The translations under genes were made by a program, and so were the position numbers. Below are positions 56,171 through 64,000 of a DNA stretch of 64,000 nt, piece by piece (position 1 is the stretch's first letter; every line of letters begins with the position of its first letter). The notes below the pieces were generated by a model, which ran no database searches, had not been told where the DNA came from, and saw only the letters and a list, made by a program, of their open reading frames with translations. Origin of the DNA: Selaginella moellendorffii (lineage: Eukaryota; Streptophyta; Lycopodiopsida; Selaginellales; Selaginellaceae); contig NW_003314268.1 in NCBI RefSeq assembly GCF_000143415.4, positions 2,677,972-2,741,971 on the forward strand. Direction: 5' to 3'.

Positions 56171-56649
56171 TTTGACCTTACAGCTTGGCATCGTCAACTA
56201 CTTGTGGAAGGCCAAAGGATCTGATACACATGCAAGGACTGTTGAACGAAGCTACAATGAAGGCTCTTTGGAAAACTAAGGTACCTCAATATTATTCAAG
56301 TTTAGTTTCAATGTTTGGAGATGATTTGTGGTGCAATAGTAGACGACTTCAACCGTCACTCCATTGTTTGTTTTCTTAAACAGAGCGAACTGTGACTCGA
56401 TCCATTGTGATCAGATCCACTCTTTCATTTCTTTCTCGAAGAATTTCGAAGAGCTCTAGTCTCATCTCCATGTGAGCATAAGTCTTGGAGATGAAGATGC
56501 TGTCTCGGCAGAATTTCATACAATTCTGGCCACACATTGGATCTCCCTCCATGGTCAAGACGAAATTGGGGAGAGCAAAGATGGCAGCACTTCATACAAT
56601 TCTGGCCCCACATTGGAATCTCCTTCCAGATTTCTGCACCATACAAGCA

Positions 56650-57450
56650 TGGTGGGAAGGAGAAGAAGATGATGAGATGCATCTTATGCAACGCTGAAGT
56701 CTATGATGTACCAGTCTTCAGACAGGTACAACACTTACTCTTTTGTATTTACATGTGTTTTGAATGTATAGGATATCTGTAAGATGGATTGCTATGGAGG
56801 GACAATGTTCTCTTACTCAACCAAGACCAAGGTATTTCTTATTTCTGGCATTAAACCAAAGGTGGCAGGTTACAGTGCTATCCGGATACTGCTGTATTAG
56901 TACTAAGCAGATTTGCCACTCTTGGAGGAAAATACAATGCCATAGTGCTCCTAGAGCCTCCAACTCAGAGAAAGGTACAATTCTACATGGCACTGACCCT
57001 AGAAAGTGTAGGTCCAGATACTTTACAGGTCTAGCCAGAAAATGATAGGTCTTGGTCAGTAATTTTGAAGTTTGTAGTATCTTCTAATACATGGGTTCTA
57101 CGTGTTCACAACATAAGTATATTGCAAACTTCTTAAGGTGTTTCTAAACCACGTTCTGAGGGGGAGAAAAAGGAGATGCTTTACCAGAACGTGTTTCTCA
57201 AGTCATATATTTTGATGAGTGCTCCTTCTGGCTGTCGTACATGGACACTGCTAGGTTCTTCTTGGAGAGCAACTCAATCCAGGACAGCAGCGGCAAGCTG
57301 ATGCAAGAGCTGTGTGCTGAGGATTGTGGAGCTTGTTACCCAGATGGAATGCCAGGGATCAGCATGTTCGTCGACACTTTCATGGAGGACATGGAGATGA
57401 GGGAGACGATCCGGGCCGACATAGCTGCCATCCCCGAGCGGCGATTTTGA
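56650..57450 (+). pseudogene. captured unknown gene pieces, copy 2
   Basis: Exon-like pieces: to 56725 (CILCNAEVYDVPVFRQ), 56772-56831 (DICKMDCYGGTMFSYSTKTK) and from 56876 (CYPDTAVLVLSRFATLGG onward), separated by 46-nt and 44-nt GT-AG gaps, all phase 0. 57241-57450 is an intact 69-codon acidic ORF starting MDTARFFLESNS. Unrecognised. Confidence 0.5.
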
Positions 57451-58085
57451 ACGTTGACAATAAACGATACAACCAGGTACATTATTTTAATTTACTAATG
57501 CAGTGAGTTTTTGGTGTAGCATGCAATGTTGCTATGGAAGGCAGCTAAAGAAACACTCTACGTTTTGAATTGCAAACAACCCTGAATGACAACACAGGTG
57601 ATTGCCTGGAAAGAATGAATACTTTCTCATGAAGATCTCAACACTTGCTACTGATAGGCATTGTGATCATGGGGGCGAACTTGGCAGAGCTGAGGAGTCC
57701 ACTGACAACATGATCACATACTAGTACGTGCTGTGCAATCATGAGCGTGAATGTGGAGCTCAGAATCGATGAAAAGGAGCAGCTGGAACTCCAAGACGAG
57801 CCAATACTGGTTCCAATGCTCCATGCTTACGAGTGCAAGCTGTTTGCGAAGGCAACTCTGGACACAACAGTTCACCACAAGCTAGGACCGTACCAACCCA
57901 GGGGGAGTAGGCGATACGGTCTGATCTCTAGGATGGATCAGATCAAGGGGGAGTGTTGGAGCAGGAATCAAGGCATCAAGGACACAGGAATCTGCGGCAG
58001 GAATCTAGGAAAGATTAAAGGAGATGAACAAGTATATAAGATTGTATACAACAAGCATTCAATAGTAGCTTTTCCCATTCCATCA

Positions 58086-58352
58086 CGAAGGTCTGCTGCT
58101 AGTGATGCCCTTTCCTCACGTGCTTGATCAGCAGTTGCAAAGTTCATGGCAGCGGCAAGAACATCGATGCTGCAGCTCGAGCCACAGAGAATATCTTCAT
58201 GATGGAACCAGGGGACTCGGCGCTCTACGTGCTCATGTCGAATCTGCAAAGGCAGGATTCCAGAGAAAGCTTGCCTTCCATGCGTGACCTTCGAACAGCT
58301 CGAACTGGGACAGCAGGAAGAAGAGAGAAAAGTAAGAAACATAAACACAAAT
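58086..58352 (+). pseudogene. PPR pseudogene, copy P7, part after LTR element
   Basis: Same as 11524-11790: KVHGSGKNIDAAARATENIF and MMEPGDSALYVLMSNLQRQD. Confidence 0.85.
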
Positions 58353-58359
58353 TTTGACC

Positions 58360-59145
58360 AACCTGATGTGATCTAACCAAATTCATTCAAATGAATTTGC
58401 TTGTGACCAGCAAAGAGGTTTGGGAAGAATTGTGAGCAATTTTCGGTTGCATCTACATAGTCTGCAAATATTTATAACTTTAACAAGACTTAATATCAGA
58501 AAATAATTATTAATTGATTAATTTTAAACGCATAATACCTCCCATGCTGGATGGCTGAAGCATAGACCACTTTCTGGTCCCGTCACTGATCACTCTGCGT
58601 GATCAATCTGTTTGGGTGCTGGATTGCCCAAGAGATTGTCAACAGCCTCCCAGTGAGAAGAGATGATGTAGCATTTACCACTTTTCTTGCAGCGTATACA
58701 CTCCTAATATATACGCTCCAGAGTTCTTGTCTTCTATTTCAACCACTGACTTGGTTCTATCGAGCTTTGAGTTTGAGCTAGAAGAGGGACTTCAGAGATA
58801 TAGATACATTTTCGGCTTGTTCAATTTTGACATGATCGTTAACACTAAATAGTGCAGCATCGATAGTTTAGATTTCATAAAAACAGAATAAAAATTAACA
58901 AAATAAATTTGTGATCATCCTGGCCATTGATTGATGGTTCCTCCTAAACTTTTGTACCCCGATGAAAAGCGAGGAAGGCAACAGGACCTTCCTGTGACTT
59001 ACTCAAGCCCATAGAAGGGACTGACAGATAAATGACGAGCTTTCGCTCTTCATGCTACTTGTTTTTCTCTTGCAGCGCCTGCAATCAAAGAGTAGCATCT
59101 ATACAAATTGACTTCGAAGAAACGTACCTCGTCAAGTTCCCTGTC
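58360..59145. other. non-coding spacer
   Basis: No gene. Duplicate of 11.80-12.58 kb. Confidence 0.6.
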
Positions 59146-59149
59146 TCTC

Positions 59150-60816
59150 TCAGAGGTGGAAGAATTCACCAGGATACAGAAAGGCTCGTACCTGGTCGGC
59201 GTTTTCACCTGTCAGAGAAGTGTGCCCCGGAGCAGATGGCTCCACCTCCAAATCACTCTTGACCCGGTCGGGATCATTGGCTGTCAACTTCCGGACGAGG
59301 TTCTCGTCGCTAGTGATCTCGGGGCTGTTCTCCACATCGCGCTTCCTGATCGATTCAGCTTCATCAGTCCATATTGTCAGCTCAAGTGCAGAGACTACTA
59401 ACCCGTGGGAAAAAGGCCGGATGCGGGGGTCCATCATGATGAACTTCTGCATTTGTTTCTCCATCTCAGCCCGCTTCTTTGCCAGTGCTGCGACATCTCC
59501 AGGATCGAACACGGTGCCAGAACGATCCGCCACCTTTCGTCCTTGTTCCCGTCCATGAAACTGCTCTGGAACCCCGTCGCGTCGAGATGATAGGCGCACT
59601 GGGAGCTCGTTTGCAGCCATTTTCTCGCCTGCTGGATGATGAGAGTAGCCACCAGTCGAGAAGAGTGGATCATCCTCCGGAGTGGCTGAGAACAGCCTTG
59701 GCTTGTCGCCAACTTCATGCGCAGGAAAGACGACGAGAGGATCCTCCATCGTGACGTTTTCCCGGCTTCCCTGCTGGCCATGCACTGGATCAGCAGCACG
59801 AAAGAGTGGATCGTTCCCGGATGCAGACTTGTGGCGAGCACCAGCGGGAAGAGCAGACGGTGGCAGGCGCCTTGGTGGCCTCAGGAGCTCGCGAATTCGG
59901 TGGTCAGCAGCCGGCTTCTTCCTGCCAGCATTCAACTGCGATGATGGTCGAGGCTCCACTTTGGTAATGAGGTGCTCCCGCTGGTTGCTGCTGCTGCCGC
60001 TGTTGCCACCGCTAGGTTGATGGCCATACTCCACCAGGATGTCGCGTGGTGGATGTCACCGTGCACCTTGTTCCTTCTCCTCTTCAAGAGTATCCAGACT
60101 CCAGTGCCGATGGCTACCAGTGCGAGCAGGAGCAGAACGATGCCTGCCGCGAGGACACCAGGTGATGCCACGAATGCTGCTGCTGCTGCTGCTGAAGATG
60201 GTGCTGACGACGCCGTAGGCGGAGAGGTGCCCAAGCCAAGGGGCCTTGGTTGCCACGTTATGGTCGAAGGTGGTGGCGATGGCGGCCTTGGGTTCCACGC
60301 TATGGTCGAAGGTGGTGGCGATGGCCCTGGGTTCCACGTTATGCTCGAAGGTGGTGGCGATGACGGCCCGGCCCTCCTTGGTCGCCAGGTTACAGTGTCG
60401 GCCTTGTTGGGCGGCGAAGAAGAAGGTGGCGGCCCTGTAGCAGCTCCATCACCAGCTCGTCGATGTCCAGGATGCCTCTTTGGCTCTGCTGCTGGATGTT
60501 CCTTTGTGGGCGGAGAGCTCGGTGGTGGAGGTCCAGCTCCATGATGCTCGGGAAACCTCGGTGGTGCTCCATGATGCTCGGAAGAGCTCGGTGGTGGATG
60601 TACAGCTCCATGATGCTCAGGAGGTAGCTTTGTTGGTGAGTGATGTCCCTCTGTGGGCTTTGGTGGTGAATGACTGTGCCTCTTGGCTGGCGCCGGTGGA
60701 GACCTCTTTGGGGGCGGAGATGAAGTTGTCGGCGCCCTCTTTGGCGATGGTTTGGGCGGCGGCATCCTCCTCGCGTGCTCCCGGTGAGGAGGCGGGGGCG
60801 GTGGCGTGCGAGCCAT
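59150..60816 (-). pseudogene. PRM copy 8, one frameshift
   Basis: Start MARTPPPPPPHREHARRMPP at 60816. The first part is open for 294 codons through the membrane segment VLAAGIVLLLLALVAIGTGV and KRRRNKVHGDIHH. One base is missing just after (near 60043, CACGCGACATC for CACGACGACATC in copy 2), and the tail is open in the other frame to FHL at 59150. Apart from this it is as complete as copy 2 and slightly longer in the ectodomain (SSEHHGAPPRFPEHHGAG). A truncated membrane-anchored ectodomain could still be made. Confidence 0.75.
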
Positions 60817-61004
60817 AGTCAGAGATGAAGCTTACCAGAGAAAGTCGCAGTATTTCAGCCAAGCTCGCTGCTTACGAGAAAACTCGCGCTAAAGTTTGCT
60901 GCGCCTTTTTTAGGGCATTAAACTGTCTGCTGGGTAAACGAATGGTAAATATATCCTTTTCGTATAAATAGAAGAATAGTATATTCTGGAAAGCTAGTCA
61001 CAAT

Positions 61005-61130
61005 CTAGACCGTGCATTTAAAACATTCTGAACCGTTCCTTTACATACAATCTGAGCCGTCCACTGTATACAATCTGGGCTGTCGTAATATTTAAATCAA
61101 AGCCGTCGATCTAAATTGATCTGAACCGTC
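61005..61130. promoter_or_regulatory. 23-bp-periodic CCGT array, locus E
   Basis: Same six units as locus D, between PRM copy 8 and pep1 of locus E. TATA CTATAAATA at 61319-61327. Confidence 0.72.
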
Positions 61131-61387
61131 CCATATTTAAATGATGATATGGCACACACGTGGCAAATGCAGGGATTCTTCGGAACTTGCGATTTTGTGG
61201 AACTTAATGATCCTCATGGAGAGATTGTATGTGGATCCCAGCATTATAAAAAAGAGAAGAAACTCTCAAACACGGAACCAAAGTAGATAAGGACTCCGTC
61301 CCATCTAGCATGCTCGAGCTATAAATATGAGCCCAAATCAAACCACTTCTCTCTAATATAACAAGCTTACTTCTCTAGCAGCAAATC

Positions 61388-61585
61388 ATGGAGAACAAGG
61401 CTTTCTTCGTGTTGTTTTTGGCGCTCGCCATATTTGTGATGATGCTGGCCATGGGCGTGGACGTGGGAGGAATCGCAAAGGCTGCTGCCCAGCGCTGCCA
61501 GTCGGGGTGGTATTGGTATGACAACGGTTGCCACCGTTGCCAGAAGGGTTGGAGCTGGCGCAACAATCGCTGCTCGCGCAACTGA
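61388..61585 (+). CDS. secreted cysteine-rich peptide pep1, locus E
   Basis: 65 residues; differs from locus D at I29 (L) and G47 (S). All four Cys and all Trp are kept. 572 bp from the start of PRM copy 8 on the other strand. The 3'-UTR intron and AATAAA are kept. Confidence 0.73.
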   Translation: MENKAFFVLFLALAIFVMMLAMGVDVGGIAKAAAQRCQSGWYWYDNGCHRCQKGWSWRNNRCSRN

Positions 61586-61889
61586 AACCTCTCGTTTCAC
61601 GGGGTAAGCCCAAGTTAAGAATCAGCATCGTAATTGCCTTTGATTTTATCGTTCTGCAGTGCCAAAGGTCTGGAAACAAGAATAAAGACAATGATAACGT
61701 GTTTTCTGTATCGTGCCATGTTGCATAGTATTGCATGAGTTCCAGGAATAAAATATAAATTGTCCAAGCCTTGATATAAAATGTCTGAATCTGTCCTCGG
61801 TCCTTCTCCTCTCTTCTCCAAATCCCTCGACTTCCAATCGATTGCTCCAATGATCGGCAAGCAATAACACTCGATTGGAGCATCAAAAC

Positions 61890-62058
61890 CAGGCCCAGGC
61901 ACACCTAGCGGTGGGAGCGGAGGTCGGGGGCATCACCAAGGCGATGGCGCAGCCCTTGGTACTGGAATGGATTTCGCTGCGTGCAATGCATTTGGTACGG
62001 GTATGACAACAGCTGCCATCGAGGGTGGCGCTGGAATGGCAACCGCTGCATCTGTTGA
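61890..62058 (+). pseudogene. pep1' degenerate peptide, locus E
   Basis: FRCVQCIWYGYDNSCHRG followed by WRWNGNRCIC and TGA at 62056. The leader part carries a frameshift at the CAGCCCTTGG position. Confidence 0.62.
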
Positions 62059-62585
62059 AGAAGAATTGCCAAAGCTCGGGCCTCGATATATATATAGAAT
62101 AAGAGTCAACGAAGATGTTTTGGAGTCTATTCACGTGTTTGGTGCCCTGAGACTGGTCAAGAAACTTGAAAAGAAAGCCAAGTCAATCTAAAATTATTTT
62201 ATATAATATTAACTAAAATCATATATATTTTTGTCAATGAAAGTTGTGGACACTCTGCCACGTGGAACTTGGAAAAGCAACCAGATGGAAATATGACGCA
62301 GTAGTGGAGACAAATTTTTCAACGAATCTGATCTCTTTCCCAAGACAAAATCTAGCAATTATATACACCAACCATGTATATAAAACACAATCGAAAATGA
62401 CACTTCTCTTCTAAAGATATTTATTTGGACTTTTGTTATTTTCAGTGGCAGTGAAATCTATAAAACTGTGAAATAACTAAAATGTTGTCTTTACTCATCT
62501 GGATTCACAGCTTCATTTCGTGTGTTGTTCTATGTCCCAGGAAACGACTTCCTCGACTAAGTTTCAAAAGAGGTGCTGCCTCGAG

Positions 62586-62802
62586 CTATAAATACGAGCG
62601 GCCTCACAGATCAAATCACTTCTCTCGAATATACTAGAGTTCGTTGAACTCTTAGTTTCATGCCTGGTGTTGTTTTCGCGCCATGTTGTTGATGCTGGCC
62701 ATGGGAGTGCGCGTGGGAGGAATCGCAAAGGCTGCTGCCCAATTCTGCCAGTCCGATAGTTGCCACCGATGCCCTCGAGGACGGCGCTGGTACGCTCTGT
62801 GA
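62586..62802 (+). pseudogene. pep2, locus E, 5'-damaged
   Basis: TATA at 62586-62594. The normal ATG (near 62660) runs into a stop after 10 codons because 14 bp and 5 bp are lost. From the internal ATG at 62683 a 39-codon frame reads MLLMLAMGVRVGGIAKAAAQ, then FCQSDSCHRCPRGRRWYAL and TGA at 62800-62802. The shortened leader may still be hydrophobic enough to work; uncertain. Confidence 0.5.
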
Positions 62803-63018
62803 TCGTAAGGGATTGTTTTTGCAAATTTTGGCTACGTGTTCTTTGAAAGCGCAAATATGAGCGATATGAAGTTAACGGATTATGGATAAAGTCGGTGAAA
62901 TGACCACCGTTTAGTGCACCAACCTCATGCACAAATTGCCCCATGTCTTTGGAAACGCTTATTTGCCATTGACAAATCAAAGCTCTATCTTGCCAGTCTC
63001 CAGGAAAACGCCGGTAAG

Positions 63019-64000
63019 ATGACAGGAATCACTACCACGCAGACGTACCGATTCAAGCCTCTAGAACAGATCTAGAGCAGCGGGCATCGTCGCTCCGCGA
63101 CGGCTACGCGCAATTCTTCACAGCTTGCATAACTCTATGGAAGGTGCGAGCGCTCGGATCGAGAATGGCAGGTGTTTATCAGCATCCACGAGCCCAACAG
63201 ATTCTCGTGGAACTTGATGCTTGGCGCTTATGGGTATCTTGAGAAAGCAAAAGTGCTGTTTGATCAGATGCCACAAAGGGATATTGTTTCTTGGATGGCT
63301 TTTATTACGGCTCGTGAAAACTATAGAAACGTGGAGGAATGCCAAGCATTGTTGATCATGTTCCAGAATGGGATGGAAATTTCTGGAACTCTCTACTTAA
63401 AGCATATGTCCATAAATGGCATATGGATCAAGCGAGCCAGATCTTTGATGGTATGCTAGAACACAACATAGTTTCTTGGACTGTTATGGTTTCTGGGTAT
63501 GCAAGAACATTTCCTGTTAAAGAAGTGCTAATTTTGTTTATGACGATCCCCGAAACCAACGAGCTGGGATGAACTGTTCTTGTCACTGCGTATGCCCATC
63601 TTGGGCATATTGAAAAAGCCAAGAAGCTTTTCAGAAAAATGCCACACCGCGACTTAATCTCGTGGAACGCAATGCTAGCAGCAACATCCAGCCTGCAAGA
63701 AGCTGTTTGATGCCATACCACAGAAGAACGTTGCATCGTGGTCGACAATGATCACAGCACTGGCCGAGAGAAACCAGCTCGAAGAAGCTCGCATTCTCTT
63801 CGAACGACCTCCCTATCACGACGACGTGGTGTGGACTGACATGATCTTGGCCTACTCCAACCACGGCCACCTCGAAAAAGCTGTTTGCACATGCCACAGT
63901 GCGATTTCGTCGCTTAGACGGCAATGGTGGCGGCAATTGCTTTGCACGGGAGCTTGACCGATGCCAGCGTCTTGTTCGACCAAATGCCACAGCACGATAG
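63019..64000 (+). pseudogene. PPR pseudogene, copy P8 (runs off the window)
   Basis: Start MTGITTTQTYRFKPLEQ at 63019, then a deletion giving TAG at 63073. Repeats: VFISIHEPNRFSWNLMLGAY, VLFDQMPQRDIVSW, PEWDGNFWNSLLKAYVH, QASQIFDGMLEHNIVSWTVM, ITALAERNQLEEARILFER, DVVWTDMILAYSNHGHLEK. The shared TAG is at 63916. Counterpart of P4. Confidence 0.85.

Larger units (their letters stand above)
54773..58085 (+). mobile_element. non-autonomous LTR retroelement with captured host sequences, copy 2
   Basis: LTRs 54773-54904 and 57954-58085 (132 bp each, about 8 differences), primer site TGGTATCAGAG at 54905, polypurine AAGGGGGAG before 57954, CGAAG at 54768-54772 and 58086-58090. It sits at the same PPR position as copy 1, so the two are products of the 10-kb duplication. 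It lacks some small insertions found in copy 1. Confidence 0.88.

Noticed and set aside
1-64000. tRNA, rRNA, CRISPR array or bacterial genes
   Set aside because: No cloverleaf-like box A/B pair, rRNA-like stretch or regularly spaced direct repeats with unique spacers was found on reading. The 23-bp array has no unique spacers of CRISPR type.

Overview
The window reads as nuclear DNA of a land plant, most likely a lycophyte of the Selaginella type. This is inferred from the PLS-type pentatricopeptide repeat (PPR) sequences, the very short GT-AG introns (44-56 nt), the GC-rich genes set in AT-rich spacers, a WWE-PARP (RCD1/SRO) relative, dirigent fragments and plant-type Ty3/gypsy, Helitron, MULE and small LTR elements. 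No tRNA, rRNA, CRISPR array or bacterial operon was seen. Species identity was not tested.

Most of the window is one gene neighbourhood copied many times and then broken. The repeated parts are: (1) PRM, a proline-rich single-pass membrane protein without a kinase (8 copies, one intact at 12584-14191); (2) pep1, a 65-residue secreted cysteine-rich peptide with two 14-residue CxGWxW-type repeats (5 copies, all open); (3) pep1', a decayed downstream relative with an extra repeat; (4) pep2, a short relative (5 copies, one intact at 36410-36571, previously below usual ORF cut-offs); (5) a PPR gene, always broken. The usual order is PRM (one strand) - shared promoter - pep1 - pep1' - pep2 - PPR (other strand). 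A second arrangement is dirigent fragment - PRM - coiled-coil gene - PPR.

Layout: 0-5.9 kb is PPR end, dirigent fragment, PRM, coiled-coil gene, PPR, and recurs inverted at 29.5-36.3 kb. 7.3-17.6 kb (PPR split by a 3.4-kb LTR element, intact PRM, pep1, pep1', pep2, PPR) recurs in direct orientation at 53.9-64.0 kb. 18.0-19.8 kb (PRM tail, dirigent fragment) recurs at 43.1-45.0 kb; between its halves lie two gypsy elements (19.85-24.2 minus, 24.5-29.4 plus). 36.4-43.8 kb is a peptide/PRM locus split by a 3.5-kb Helitron. 47.1-52.85 kb is a large inverted repeat with two peptide genes facing away from two truncated PRM copies. A gypsy fragment fills 52.86-53.94 kb.

How it may work: the living genes appear to be the peptides and perhaps the one intact PRM, divergently transcribed from a shared region that carries a 23-bp-periodic array of CCGT motifs. 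The peptide frame is open in every locus while PPR, PRM and coiled-coil copies decay around it. The other notable item is the small LTR element at 8132-11523 (and its duplicate 54773-58085), which carries intron-containing host-like gene pieces including WWE/PARP sequence instead of gag-pol. Duplicated copies supply empty sites that date and delimit the Helitron, the gypsy elements and a solo LTR.
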